In this document: positions 7,315 to 16,309 of the stretch, one piece after another
Layout of the letters: every line of letters starts with the position of its first letter
Position numbering within the stretch: position 1 is the first letter of the stretch
NCBI RefSeq assembly: GCF_003226345.1
Contig: NZ_PDOF01000004.1
Coordinates: forward strand, 124,001-188,000
Source: Alteribacter lacisalsi
GTDB taxonomy: Bacteria; Bacillota; Bacilli; Bacillales; Salisediminibacteriaceae
DNA length: 64,000 bases
Direction: 5' to 3'
Translations under genes and position numbers: made by a program
The notes under the pieces: generated by a model
Seen by the model: only the letters and a program-made list of their open reading frames with translations
Told to the model about the DNA's origin: nothing
The model's database searches: none

Positions 7315-7501
7315 AATCGTGCCTCCAGTATTCGTGTTAATGCCACCCTCCATTGTATCAGAACGCATAGTCCTGTATCCACTCTTTTTCCATCAATGAA
7401 GGAGCCATTTGTGGCAATTTAAGCAACTTATCCAGCCCGGCATAAACTCCCCCCTGTTGAGGCATATTAGGGACAAACGTATAAGAAAGGGGCTGGCACC
7501 G

Positions 7502-8170
7502 ATGAGGCACGTCTTCACTAAGACAGCAGCCTTAAGCTTCGTTCTGGTCGGTTTACTCTTATTCACAGGCTGTGCAGCCGTGGAGGATCAGAGTCAGCCT
7601 GACTATGAAGACACGAAGAAAATGATGGTCGACATGCTTAAGACTGATGAAGGCAAGCAGGCAATTCAGGAAGTGCTCCAGGATGAAAAAGTAAGGGAAT
7701 CCTTTGTGGTGGACCAGGTTTTTGTCAAGGACACGATTGAAAATACATTAACTACAGCACAGGGGAAAAACTTCTGGACTGAAATGAGCAAGGACGAGGA
7801 GTTCCGCAAGACGCTTGCAGAAAGCATGCAGGAGCGGAACGAGCAGGTTTTAAAAGGACTCATGAAGGATCCGGAGTATCAGGGCATGCTGATCAGCGTG
7901 ATGCAGGATCCCGAAATGGAGGACGAGTACCTCGAACTTATGAAGAGCAAGGAGTACCGCAAGGAGGTCATGAACATCATGGCCGAGGCGTTTGAAAGTC
8001 CGTATTTTATCTCACGGCTTCAGGATATCATGAGCAAAGTCGCCGAAGAACAGATGGCAAAACAGGAAGAAGGCCAGGATGATGAATCCAGCCAGCAGGA
8101 AGAAGAGCCGTCATCCGCAGAGGAAGAAGAAAGCCAGATGGGGCAGGGCGGCGGAAGCGGCGGAAATTAA
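7502..8170 (+). CDS. gerD: Spore germination lipoprotein GerD
   Basis: A 222-residue lipoprotein: signal peptide, then lipobox LFTGC with lipidated Cys24, an all-helical domain, and a low-complexity Glu/Ser/Gln/Gly-rich tail ending GQGGGSGGN. GerD is an inner-spore-membrane scaffold that clusters nutrient germinant receptors. The ATG at 7502 follows AAAGGGG; a frame from 7409 would add 31 residues without a signal. Located next to kbaA and salA as in B. subtilis. Confidence 0.93.
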   Translation: MRHVFTKTAALSFVLVGLLLFTGCAAVEDQSQPDYEDTKKMMVDMLKTDEGKQAIQEVLQDEKVRESFVVDQVFVKDTIENTLTTAQGKNFWTEMSKDEEFRKTLAESMQERNEQVLKGLMKDPEYQGMLISVMQDPEMEDEYLELMKSKEYRKEVMNIMAEAFESPYFISRLQDIMSKVAEEQMAKQEEGQDDESSQQEEEPSSAEEEESQMGQGGGSGGN

Positions 8171-8205
8171 TCCGTCCGCTGCCTGCTGTCCAGCAGGCAG
8201 GCCTG

Positions 8206-8240
8206 AAAAAATCCCGCAGACAACATGTCTGCGGGATTTC
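8206..8240. terminator. Bidirectional terminator between gerD and salA
   Basis: ATCCCGCAGACA and TGTCTGCGGGAT form a perfect 12-bp stem. On the minus strand six T follow, giving a strong terminator for salA; on the plus strand the T-run is short. A second hairpin GCCTGCTG/CAGCAGGC lies just upstream at about 8180-8200. Confidence 0.9.
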
Positions 8241-8244
8241 CTGT

Positions 8245-9303
8245 CTATTTACCGACTTTGTTAATTACTTTATCTGCAAGTTCCGAATAAATCTGTCCGA
8301 TCTGGTGACTGTCATCGTAGACCGACGGCGCGAAATTTTCTTCATCGATATCCGGCTGGCCGAGCGGCACCTTCGCAAGAATTTCACTGTCCAGTACTTC
8401 TGCAAGCTTTTCTCCGCCTCCAGTGCCGAACACGTATTCCTTCTCGCCAGTGAGCTTACTTTCAAAGTACGCCATGTTCTCCACAATCCCGAGAATTTCA
8501 TGCTCGGTTTTCAGGGCCATCGCACCGGCACGGGCAGCAACAAAGGCTGCTGTCGCGTGAGGGGTCGTCACGAGAATTTCCTTGCACTGTGGGATCATGG
8601 AATGTATATCGAGTGCCACGTCCCCTGTCCCCGGCGGGAGGTCAAGGACGAGATAATCAAGGTCGTCCCACTCGACTTCGTTAAAGAAGTTATTAAGCAT
8701 TTTTCCGAGCATTGGACCACGCCAGATGATCGGGGAGTTGTCCTCCACGAAAAAGCCCATGGAAATGACCTGTACATCAAAGCGGTTCACGGGATAAATA
8801 CGCTGGCCCACCACTTTCGGCCGTTCTTCAATTCCCATCATATCCGGGACACTGAACCCGTAAATATCGGCATCAATAATACCGACTTTTTTTCCTTTTT
8901 TCGCAAGCGACACAGCCAAATTCACACTCACGGTGGATTTACCGACCCCGCCTTTGCCGCTTGTTACGGCAATAAAGCTTGTTTTGCCGTTTTTCGCACG
9001 GTCAAGAATCGTTTCGCCTTCGTCTTCTTCCCCGGCACCACCGTGTTGGGCAATGACTTCTTCCGGCAGCTGTTCAAAGCGGAGTCCGACTGATTCGGCT
9101 CCTGCTCCCTTTACAGCGCTTACAACAGCCTGCTGAAGCTGCATCTGTTCCGCTGTGCCAGGCTGGGCAATCGCCAGCTTCAGGCTCACAAGGTTATCTT
9201 TTATCTTCAGTTCCTTAACTGATCCGAGTTCTGTCAGGCTCTTTCCCAAGTGGGGCTCCTGCACGCTTTTCAGCGCATCGAGTACTTGCTCTTCCGTAAG
9301 CAT
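8245..9303 (-). CDS. salA: SalA/Mrp-type P-loop ATPase, Fe-S carrier family
   Basis: 352 residues, the usual length. An N-terminal MIP18/DUF59 domain (about 1-80) precedes the ParA/MinD-like ATPase with the deviant Walker A SGKGGVGKST at residues 115-124. Mrp/NBP35 proteins carry or insert Fe-S clusters; B. subtilis SalA is also a regulator of exoprotease genes. Which role dominates here cannot be told. Located between gerD and cwlD, the conserved place. Confidence 0.92.
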   Translation of the reverse strand: MLTEEQVLDALKSVQEPHLGKSLTELGSVKELKIKDNLVSLKLAIAQPGTAEQMQLQQAVVSAVKGAGAESVGLRFEQLPEEVIAQHGGAGEEDEGETILDRAKNGKTSFIAVTSGKGGVGKSTVSVNLAVSLAKKGKKVGIIDADIYGFSVPDMMGIEERPKVVGQRIYPVNRFDVQVISMGFFVEDNSPIIWRGPMLGKMLNNFFNEVEWDDLDYLVLDLPPGTGDVALDIHSMIPQCKEILVTTPHATAAFVAARAGAMALKTEHEILGIVENMAYFESKLTGEKEYVFGTGGGEKLAEVLDSEILAKVPLGQPDIDEENFAPSVYDDSHQIGQIYSELADKVINKVGK

Positions 9304-9391
9304 CTATAACACCGTCCTCTGCGTATTCGTATCTAAATGACTCCACCTCAAGTATAACACTGTGCCTGAGGGAAAAAAAGAATCCGCAAGC

Positions 9392-9432
9392 CTGCCGAAA
9401 AAAGAGAAAGAGGGCCATTACTGGCCCCCTCC
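9392..9432 (-). terminator. Terminator overlapping the cwlD stop
   Basis: On the minus strand GAGGGGGCC-agtaat-GGCCCTC forms a stem followed by TTCTCTTTTTTC. The stem overlaps the last cwlD codons. Confidence 0.8.
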
Positions 9433-10137
9433 CGGAATGGGATCTCCGTTTGCATAGCGTAAAATTCCTTCATACACCGAAGCCGCTACACTCTGCTGAT
9501 AATCCTTCGTTTTCAGAAGCTGCGCTTCCGTCGGATTGGACAAAAATCCGACTTCGACGAGGGCGCCGGGAATTTTCGCCTGCTGAATCAGATAAACGCT
9601 GTTAATCGGCCGTGCATCTCTGTTTGTATTTTCAAGATTACGCATAATCTCAGCTTGAATCTGCATGGCCAGAACATCGCTTTTTTCGACCGCACGGTTA
9701 TAAAAGGTCTGTGCCCCGCTCCACTTTGGCGTTGGAATCGCATTTAAATGAAGACTGATAAACAAGTCTGCGTTTGACCCGTTGATCAGTTCTACGCGCC
9801 GCTTTAAATCCTCCACCTTACGGGCCCGTATCCGTTTCGTCCCGTCCGCGGCAAGGTCATGATCCCCTTCCCGGGTCATGAGAACAAGCGCCCCTGCTTC
9901 CTGCAGATAATCGCGGAGAATAAAGGTGATTTCGAGCGCAATGTCTTTCTCCAGATCTCCTGCTCTGGATGATGCTCCCCCATCGATGCCTCCGTGACCT
10001 GGATCCAGGACAACAACCTTGCCGGACAAAGGCATGTTCAGCCCTGTTGAATCCTCACTCGTAAAAACAAATTGAACAAAAATAATAATACCGATTAAAG
10101 CCAGTACTCCTGCGGCCCAGATCCATCGTTTTCCCAA
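9418..10137 (-). CDS. cwlD: Spore cortex N-acetylmuramoyl-L-alanine amidase CwlD
   Basis: 239 residues: signal anchor (about 5-26) then an Amidase_3 domain. The zinc and catalytic residues are visible: His48 in DPGHGG, Glu63, His130 in SLHLNA and Glu195 in VEVGFLSNP. CwlD removes peptide side chains during formation of muramic-delta-lactam in the spore cortex, which later germination enzymes recognise. Flanked by salA and ybaK as in related genomes. Confidence 0.95.
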   Translation of the reverse strand: MGKRWIWAAGVLALIGIIIFVQFVFTSEDSTGLNMPLSGKVVVLDPGHGGIDGGASSRAGDLEKDIALEITFILRDYLQEAGALVLMTREGDHDLAADGTKRIRARKVEDLKRRVELINGSNADLFISLHLNAIPTPKWSGAQTFYNRAVEKSDVLAMQIQAEIMRNLENTNRDARPINSVYLIQQAKIPGALVEVGFLSNPTEAQLLKTKDYQQSVAASVYEGILRYANGDPIPGGGQ

Positions 10138-10227
10138 AGCCTCCCCCTCCTTGTCTCCACCAGTAATATATGGGACAAGAGCAGGTTTAAGAACCGTTTC
10201 GGGTCAGGCTGTCACAGGCCGACATCT

Positions 10228-10665
10228 CTAGTGCAGTTTCATTTTGTACCGCTTTACACCTTCATTAAAACCTTTTTCCCACCACCGGTGGACAAATGAT
10301 TCGCTCAGCTGTCTGTAGCGCTCCTCGTCTTCCTCTGAGCCGTGGAGCCATGCCTGGAACTGTCCGGCTGACTGTTCAATGTATATATCAATTTCATCCA
10401 TGCATCGGCTTTTTGCCATCTCTGCCGTTTCACCGAAATAGCCGAACCGCCCGTACTCGGAGCCGAGCAGAAAGGCGTCAATGCCGATGTCCACGGCAAA
10501 GTCCTCCAGATACATGTTGCTCACCCGGTCCATATAAATCGTCGTCATAAAATGCTGATGCACATCCTTGCGCATGTCAGTAATGGATAAACTGCGAAGC
10601 ACCTTGCGTTCATAATTCCACTGTTTCTTTCGTCTTTTCTCACTGAATGATGTTATTAAATTCAT
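10228..10665 (-). CDS. ybaK: YbaK-like protein (DUF2521)
   Basis: A 145-residue soluble, acidic protein of the DUF2521 family found beside cwlD in bacilli; function unknown. The ATG at 10663-10665 has GAGGCGG upstream; a longer frame up to 10956 exists but its first 97 residues look random and run into a repeat element. It is the last gene of the conserved backbone before the metabolic block; rpsI, its usual near neighbour, is 42.6 kb away. Confidence 0.85.
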   Translation of the reverse strand: MNLITSFSEKRRKKQWNYERKVLRSLSITDMRKDVHQHFMTTIYMDRVSNMYLEDFAVDIGIDAFLLGSEYGRFGYFGETAEMAKSRCMDEIDIYIEQSAGQFQAWLHGSEEDEERYRQLSESFVHRWWEKGFNEGVKRYKMKLH

Positions 10666-10864
10666 GGCTCTCCGCCTCTTTTTTAGTCTTATTCTCTGCT
10701 CCCTCCTCTTTCTAACACCCGAAAAAACATCCCAGTTTCTCCAGATAAAATGCCGTTCACGAGCAAAAAGCCTCCGCTTATTCCTGAAAGCTGAAAAGCG
10801 GCTGGCTCCTGTTTTTTCCCAGCAAAAAAATGAGGCCGGGACAGAAGTGTTTTTTACAGACGAA

Positions 10865-11034
10865 AACCCGAACAATCGCAAGCCGGAGTAAATAACCGCT
10901 CCAGAAATATTCGCTGCTTTCCGCGGGAAGCGGCTGAGCCTCCGCGTGCTCAGCACTGCGGGGTCTCACCTGCGCTTTTCTTCCCGCAGGAGTCAGCAAA
11001 TATTTCTTCCGCTTTATTACGATTTGTTCGGGTT
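10865..11034. repeat. Dispersed GC-rich element, copy with AACCCGAACAA ends
   Basis: The core carries the shared motifs GCTTTCCGCGGG, CTGCGGGGTCT and TTCCCGCAGGAGTC. The ends are inverted repeats: AACCCGAACAATCG at 10865 and CGATTTGTTCGGGTT ending 11034. These ends differ from those of the GGCTCTG copies. No clear target duplication. The stretch from 10680 to 11098 holds nothing else recognisable. Confidence 0.75.
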
Positions 11035-11098
11035 CTCAACTTTACACTTCACTTATGTCCCAGCCTCATCATTTTTATCAGCCAGTCAAACACCTGCA

Positions 11099-11269
11099 TC
11101 ATAAATTATTCCGTTTTTTCTCATTTTGATATGCCTTCCAGTTCATCGCAATTCCGTACAGGCCCGTTGCGACTAGAAAGGCGCCTGCCCACCAGACAAG
11201 GTCAAGAAGCAGGATGCAGGAAATGACAAGAACAATGATCACAAGGATGTTTCGGATATACGTGTTCAA
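11099..11269 (-). CDS. Small membrane protein, 56 residues, TTG start
   Basis: Starts at TTG 11267-11269 with GGAGG eight bases upstream. The product has one hydrophobic stretch of about 35 residues, long enough for two short membrane helices (NILVIIVLVISCILLLDLVW then WAGAFLVATGLYGIAM), and a basic tail (EKKRNN). Unknown function; encoded just upstream in the reverse direction between the transporter operon and ybaK. Confidence 0.6.
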   Translation of the reverse strand: MNTYIRNILVIIVLVISCILLLDLVWWAGAFLVATGLYGIAMNWKAYQNEKKRNNL

Positions 11270-11329
11270 AGACCTTTCCTCCGGTTTCGTCTGTCTGGTT
11301 ATAGTGTAGCGTAAAAGAACAGGGATGGT

Positions 11330-12859
11330 CTACTCGCTCAGCAGGCCTTCCCCTGTGAGAAACTCTCTCGCCACATCTTCCGCATTTTCATCGCCCACTT
11401 CGACCCGGTGGTTCATTTCCTGCATTTCCTCATCTGTGATCAGGCCTTCGAGCTGATTGAGAACAGGTTCGATTTCCGGATACTGTTCCAGCAAATCTCC
11501 CCTGACAAGTGGCGCGCCCTGGTAAGGCGGGAACAGCCCTTCATCGTCTTCCAGAACCGTCATGTCATATTCCTCAAAGTACCAGTCCGTTACGTAGGCA
11601 TCCATCAGGTCAATGTCTCCTGACTGCAGGGCCTGGGGGCGAAGTCCTGCTTCCATCGTAACGACGTCAAGCTCAACACCATAGACATCCTGAATCCCCA
11701 CGTAGCCGTCTTCCCGGTCCGCAAATTCGTGGGTAAATCCGGCAGTCAGATCATTGTTATAGGCAGTCAGATCGGAAATCGTTTCAACTCCGAGATCCTC
11801 CGCTGTATCAGTCAGCATACCGAGAGCATACGTATTGTTATACTGCATCGGACTCAGGAAGATCAGGCCGTACTCTTCCTCCATCCCGGCCCTTGCCTGT
11901 TCATAGACGTCCTGTTCATCAGTGGATTCGATATTTTCGTCCAGAAAGGTCATGAGCGCTGTTCCGGTAAATTCGAGATAAATATCAATGCTGCCCTGCT
12001 GAATCGCATTAAAAACAAAGTCTGTCTGGCCAAGGTCCGCTTCCAGGTCCACTGCCAGGTCCGTTTCTTCTTCAATCAGCAGTTTGTACATGTTAATGAT
12101 AATTTCCGGCTCGGATCCGAGCTTACCCCCAATGGTAATGTCAGCCTGCTGAGGCCGGATCAGAAACGGCGCCGCCACAATCAGGATCGCTGTGAGAATA
12201 ACAATCAGAATCGGTTTATTCGATCCTCCCCCCGATTTCCGCTCTGTAAAGCGCAGCACGGCATCAAAGAAAAGGGCCAGCAGCGCGGCTGGAATCGCCC
12301 CGAGAAGGATATATTCACTGTTGGACCTGGAAATTCCGAGCATAATCAGATCCCCAAGACCGCCTGCACCGATCAGCGCAGCCAGCGTGGCCGTTCCCAC
12401 TATCAGCACCATGGACGTCCGGATCCCGGCCATAATGACGGGCATCGCCAGGGGAAGCTCGATTCTCCTCAGCCGTTTTAAAGAGCCCATCCCCATTCCG
12501 TCTGCTGCTTCTATGAGTGACGGGTCAATCTCCCTGATGCCTGTATATGTATTTCTCAGAATCGGGAGCAGGGCGTAAGCCGTAAGAGCCACTATCGCAG
12601 GAGTTGTGCCGATCCCAAGCAACGGAATCATAAAACCGAGAAGCGCGAGACTCGGAATCGTCTGAAGGACAGCTGACACGCCGATAATCGGTTCAGCTAT
12701 CCGGGTTCTTCTGGTCAGAAAAATGCCTAACGGTAAAGCAATAAACACACTCAGTAGAAGAGAAATAATCGAGAGCTGCAGATGCTCCCATGTGGCCGCC
12801 CACAGAAGATCCTGGCGGTCCTGAACCAGCTGAAGGAAACTTTCCATATTCACACCCAT
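11330..12859 (-). CDS. Fused permease and substrate-binding protein of an osmoprotectant ABC transporter
   Basis: 509 residues. Residues about 1-210 form an OpuBB/ProW-type permease with the conserved loop (EAADGMGMGSLKRLRRIELP); after a linker and a further membrane helix (about 218-235) an OpuBC/ProX-type binding domain occupies the rest. Such systems import glycine betaine, choline, carnitine or ectoine during salt stress. The start overlaps the ATPase stop by one base (TGATG). The fusion means that binding domain and pore are tethered, as in BusAB/OpuA-type importers. Substrate not determinable by eye. Confidence 0.9.
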   Translation of the reverse strand: MGVNMESFLQLVQDRQDLLWAATWEHLQLSIISLLLSVFIALPLGIFLTRRTRIAEPIIGVSAVLQTIPSLALLGFMIPLLGIGTTPAIVALTAYALLPILRNTYTGIREIDPSLIEAADGMGMGSLKRLRRIELPLAMPVIMAGIRTSMVLIVGTATLAALIGAGGLGDLIMLGISRSNSEYILLGAIPAALLALFFDAVLRFTERKSGGGSNKPILIVILTAILIVAAPFLIRPQQADITIGGKLGSEPEIIINMYKLLIEEETDLAVDLEADLGQTDFVFNAIQQGSIDIYLEFTGTALMTFLDENIESTDEQDVYEQARAGMEEEYGLIFLSPMQYNNTYALGMLTDTAEDLGVETISDLTAYNNDLTAGFTHEFADREDGYVGIQDVYGVELDVVTMEAGLRPQALQSGDIDLMDAYVTDWYFEEYDMTVLEDDEGLFPPYQGAPLVRGDLLEQYPEIEPVLNQLEGLITDEEMQEMNHRVEVGDENAEDVAREFLTGEGLLSE

Positions 12860-13926
12860 CAGCTTTCACTCCCTTCTGTACGGGAGTCATTAAGATAAAA
12901 GGCTGTATCTTTAAGCGTCAGTGTTCCGATCAGCTTTTCCTTTTCCACAACCGGAAGTACGTCAAATCCCGACTTCTTAAATCGGTTCATCGCCTCTTTG
13001 ATGGAACTCGTTTCAGTCAGCGTCCATTTAAACGGCTCTGGCTCGGTCCCTTCTTTGCCGGTATAAATACCTTTAAAGGTGCAGTCGGTTTTATCGAACA
13101 GATAAAGCGGCCAGGTTTCACTACCCGACGCCTCTTTTATTGTCCCCTTCATGAAAGGACTGCCCCTCTCAACGAGCGGTCTGATTTCATTTTCCCACAC
13201 GGAACCTCGATCACCGATAAATTGTTTCACAAAGCTGCTGGCAGGATTGTTAACGAGATTCTCCGGTGTATCAATCTGGACAATCCTCCCTTCCTGCATC
13301 ACGCAGACTCGGCTGCCGAGAGCAAGGGCCTCGTCCATGTCGTGCGTCACAAAGACGATCGTTTTTTTAATTTCCTTCTGAAGTTTCCGGAAATCCTTCT
13401 GAAGCTGCTCACGGCTGATCGGATCAAGCGCACTGAACGGCTCGTCCATTAAAAGGATATCAGGATCGCCTGCAAGAGCCCGGACGACCCCGATCCGCTG
13501 CTGCTGCCCCCCTGAAAGCTCCTTTGGTTTGCGGTTCCTGAATTTTACCGGCTCCATTCCGACCATCTCAAGAAGCTCGTCAATTCTTGCATCCGTCTTC
13601 TCTTTTTTCCACCCGATCATTTCAGGAACGACAGCGATATTTTCTGCAATCGTCATATGAGGGAAAAGAGCAATCTGCTGAAGGACATAACCGATATTCC
13701 AGCGGAGCTTTTTCACATCCTGCTCACGGATATCCTTTCCGTTTATCCTGATCGTTCCACCTGACGGTTCGATCAGCCGGTTAATCATTTTCATCGTTGT
13801 TGTCTTGCCGCAGCCGCTCGGTCCAATGAGCACAAAAAATTCACCTTCTTCAACCGAAAAATTGAGACCGTCAGCCCCTTTTGTTCCATCATCAAATTGT
13901 TTTGTGACGTCTTTAAACTGGATCAT
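12859..13926 (-). CDS. Osmoprotectant ABC transporter ATPase (OpuCA/OpuBA type)
   Basis: 355 residues with Walker A GPSGCGKTT (35-43), Q-loop, signature LSGGQQQR, Walker B ILLMDEP and switch THD. A regulatory C-terminal region holds one recognisable CBS half (about 290-345); classical OpuCA is somewhat longer with two CBS motifs, so the sensor is shortened or degenerate. First gene of a two-gene operon with the permease-binding fusion. Promoter presumably in 13927-14090. Confidence 0.9.
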   Translation of the reverse strand: MIQFKDVTKQFDDGTKGADGLNFSVEEGEFFVLIGPSGCGKTTTMKMINRLIEPSGGTIRINGKDIREQDVKKLRWNIGYVLQQIALFPHMTIAENIAVVPEMIGWKKEKTDARIDELLEMVGMEPVKFRNRKPKELSGGQQQRIGVVRALAGDPDILLMDEPFSALDPISREQLQKDFRKLQKEIKKTIVFVTHDMDEALALGSRVCVMQEGRIVQIDTPENLVNNPASSFVKQFIGDRGSVWENEIRPLVERGSPFMKGTIKEASGSETWPLYLFDKTDCTFKGIYTGKEGTEPEPFKWTLTETSSIKEAMNRFKKSGFDVLPVVEKEKLIGTLTLKDTAFYLNDSRTEGSES

Positions 13927-14096
13927 CTGCTTCCCTTCTTTCAGTGATGGAATAAAAACACTCTCGAATTATTTCCACTTCCTGCTCCCTGCTAAACTTA
14001 GGATTTACCAAACGCCGGAAATCCGTGCAAAAACGTTAGCGATCACCAATCAGGGGAATACACCTTTATACACCACGAAACAAGGAGTGAATGTTT

Positions 14097-14882
14097 ATGA
14101 CACAGAAAATGAAAGACAAAGTGGCCCTCGTTACCGGTGGCGGTTCGGGAATTGGAAAATCATCCGCTCTGCTGCTGGCAAAGGAAGGGGCAAAGGTTGT
14201 CCTTGCTGATGTAAATATGCAGGAAGCAGAAAAAACGAAAAATGAAATTGAATCGGCCGGCGGTGAAGTCCTGGTCGTGGAAGCAGATGTGTCCAACCCG
14301 GATCACATGCGCAAATGCTACAGCAGTCTCATCAATCGCTTCGGCAGACTGGACGCCATTTTTGCCAACGCAGGCATCAATGGGACGATCACCCCGATCG
14401 AAGATATGGAAGCTGATGAATGGGATCAAACGATCAGTACCAATCTGAAAAGTACCTTTCTCACGTTAAAATACGCCATTCCCCATATGAAGGAAAACGG
14501 CGGAAGCGTGATTATTACCAGTTCAATTAACGGCACCCGGATCTTTAAAAACTTCGGATTTTCCGCTTACAGTTCATCAAAAGCCGGGCAGATGGCGTTC
14601 GGAAAAATGGCTGCACTGGAACTGGCGAAGTATCATATTCGGGTCAATATCATCTGTCCCGGCGCCATTGAGACAAACATCGGAGAGAATACCTTCCCCG
14701 AAGACGACGCTCTCAAAAAAGTGAAGGTGCCGGTTGAGTACCCGGAAGGAAATCAGCCTCTTGAACACCGTCCCGGAAAACCGGAAGAAGCGGCTGAACT
14801 CGTATTGTTCCTTGCTTCCGATGCTTCCAGACACATAACAGGAACAGAGCTGTTTATCGACGGGGCGGAATCCCTTCTGTAA
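14097..14882 (+). CDS. Short-chain dehydrogenase/reductase
   Basis: 261 residues, classical SDR: cofactor motif TGGGSGIG near the N-terminus, NAG motif (FANAG), catalytic Ser in ITSS, and YSSSK. The C-terminus has the usual LASDASRHITGTELFIDGG-like segment. AAGGAG lies nine bases before the ATG at 14097. Substrate unknown. An upstream GTTAGC-N12-GGGGAATA is weakly SigB-like. Stands alone, divergent from the osmoprotectant operon. Confidence 0.88.
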   Translation: MTQKMKDKVALVTGGGSGIGKSSALLLAKEGAKVVLADVNMQEAEKTKNEIESAGGEVLVVEADVSNPDHMRKCYSSLINRFGRLDAIFANAGINGTITPIEDMEADEWDQTISTNLKSTFLTLKYAIPHMKENGGSVIITSSINGTRIFKNFGFSAYSSSKAGQMAFGKMAALELAKYHIRVNIICPGAIETNIGENTFPEDDALKKVKVPVEYPEGNQPLEHRPGKPEEAAELVLFLASDASRHITGTELFIDGAESLL

Positions 14883-15001
14883 CTCTTTTCCTGATCCTTT
14901 TTCGTGCTATAATCCCCCTATCTTTTTACAGTTTTCTGTTATATTATTACAGAGTACTTCGTAATTAATAAAATTTTCAAAATACAGAGGAGATGTTTGC
15001 T

Positions 15002-16129
15002 TTGCAATGGGTTGAAGTCAACCTCGACCATCTGGAGCACAACCTCGAGGTCATGCACCGCACGTGTAAACCCGCTTCTATTTTCGCTGTAATTAAAGGG
15101 AACGCCTATAATCACGGAATGATTCCTGTTGCCAGGATGCTGGACGGTCACCATCTCGTCACGCATTTAGCTGCAGGGCGTGAAGAGGATGCCGTTCTCC
15201 TCAGAAAAGAGGGGATCACCTCTCCCATTCTGCTTCTGTCTCCTTACTTTGATGAAAATAAAATTGTAGCAAACACGATTACACCAACCATTACTTCAGT
15301 AAATGACCTCCATAAGCTGTACCTCGAGGTGAGAAAGCAGGAGTGCAGAAAACCGTATCCATTTCACCTGAAAATCAATACAGGCATGAACCGGTTCGGC
15401 CTTCAGCCGGACGAGCTGGAAACGTTTCTCGAAGTGTACAAAGACTACAGCCGCACACTTGCACTTGAAGGATGTTTTTCGCACCTGAGTAACGGTCTGA
15501 AAAACAAGGCATCCCATTCTCTCAAACAGAAAGCCGTGTTTGAAAAAACGCTCGAAACGATCCGGGGAAAAGGAATCGAGATTACCTATGCCCACCTCGC
15601 TGCAAGTCATGTGGCTCTGGGAGACTCGAGGTTCCACTTCGATGCGGTTCGTACGGGCAATGCTTTATATGGACAAGCCCAGAACAGCAAACAGGAGTTC
15701 AAACATGCGCTCACCTGGAAAACGCGGATTCAGGATATCTACAATGTCCCAGCCGGCGAATCAATCGGGTACGGTCTTTCACGCCCGTCAAAAGAAAAAA
15801 AGCGGGTTGCCGTCATTCCCGTCGGTACGGTCGACGGTCTCGGACTCGTCAGACAGGCTCCTCCTGAGTCTGTAAAAGATGTGATCAGACAGATCCTGAA
15901 AACGGGCTATCACTATCTTAAAGCACCGTCACCGTTTCAATACGGGTCCACTCCCCTCCGCCCTCTCGGCAAACAGGGAATGGAGTTCACACTGCTCGAT
16001 ATTACCGCCCATCCTGACATTACAATCGGCAGTGAAGTCCGGATCAACAGCTCGCTTTTTGCCCTCCCATCCCAGGCCGAAGTTGTGTATGTGAGAGACC
16101 GCAAGCAAGTCCACGCCTCCAACTACTGA
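15002..16129 (+). CDS. alr: Alanine racemase family, divergent
   Basis: 375 residues from the TTG at 15002 (GAGGAG nine bases upstream; an ATG at 14993 touches the Shine-Dalgarno and is unlikely). PLP-binding Lys32 lies in AVIKGNAYNHG, which differs from the usual VKANAYGHG; the catalytic Tyr is in SIGYGLSRPS. The C-terminal beta domain keeps GMEFTLLDIT in place of the usual CMDQ block. It could be a second alanine racemase or an amino-acid racemase of related specificity. Confidence 0.8.
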   Translation: MQWVEVNLDHLEHNLEVMHRTCKPASIFAVIKGNAYNHGMIPVARMLDGHHLVTHLAAGREEDAVLLRKEGITSPILLLSPYFDENKIVANTITPTITSVNDLHKLYLEVRKQECRKPYPFHLKINTGMNRFGLQPDELETFLEVYKDYSRTLALEGCFSHLSNGLKNKASHSLKQKAVFEKTLETIRGKGIEITYAHLAASHVALGDSRFHFDAVRTGNALYGQAQNSKQEFKHALTWKTRIQDIYNVPAGESIGYGLSRPSKEKKRVAVIPVGTVDGLGLVRQAPPESVKDVIRQILKTGYHYLKAPSPFQYGSTPLRPLGKQGMEFTLLDITAHPDITIGSEVRINSSLFALPSQAEVVYVRDRKQVHASNY

Positions 16130-16131
16130 TT

Positions 16132-16162
16132 ATGTTAAGCGGGGACGGTTCCCGCTTAACAT
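16132..16162. repeat. 12-bp hairpin after alr, GGGGACGGTTC family
   Basis: ATGTTAAGCGGG and CCCGCTTAACAT are perfectly complementary around GACGGTT. The sequence over the loop repeats the GGGGACGGTTCCCGC block seen at 6664. It may act as the alr terminator (TTTT follows). Confidence 0.7.
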
Positions 16163-16165
16163 TTT

Positions 16166-16309
16166 GGCTCTGTTAAAGTCTAATGTTGATTTAACCAAGT
16201 TGATTGGAACGAACGAGCGACACTCCTGCAGGGCGATTTTCCCGAGGAGGCTCCAGTGGTGCCCGCGGAAAGGGAGCGCAGTGAGAGAAAATCAACAACT
16301 GACAGAGCC
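16166..16309. repeat. MITE-like element, copy A2 (144 bp) with perfect TSD
   Basis: Ends GGCTCTGTTAAAGTC and GACAGAGCC are inverted; the core is in opposite orientation to copy A1. A perfect 8-bp duplication AACATTTT flanks it (16158-16165 and 16310-16317). It landed between alr and the cobalamin riboswitch. Confidence 0.88.

Noticed and set aside
8305-9093. 262-codon frame on the plus strand
   Set aside because: Exactly antisense to salA, whose protein is full length and has all family motifs.
14010-14070. SigB promoter before the first short-chain dehydrogenase
   Set aside because: GTTAGC-N12-GGGGAATA only loosely resembles the consensus; mentioned in the gene entry but not listed as a site.
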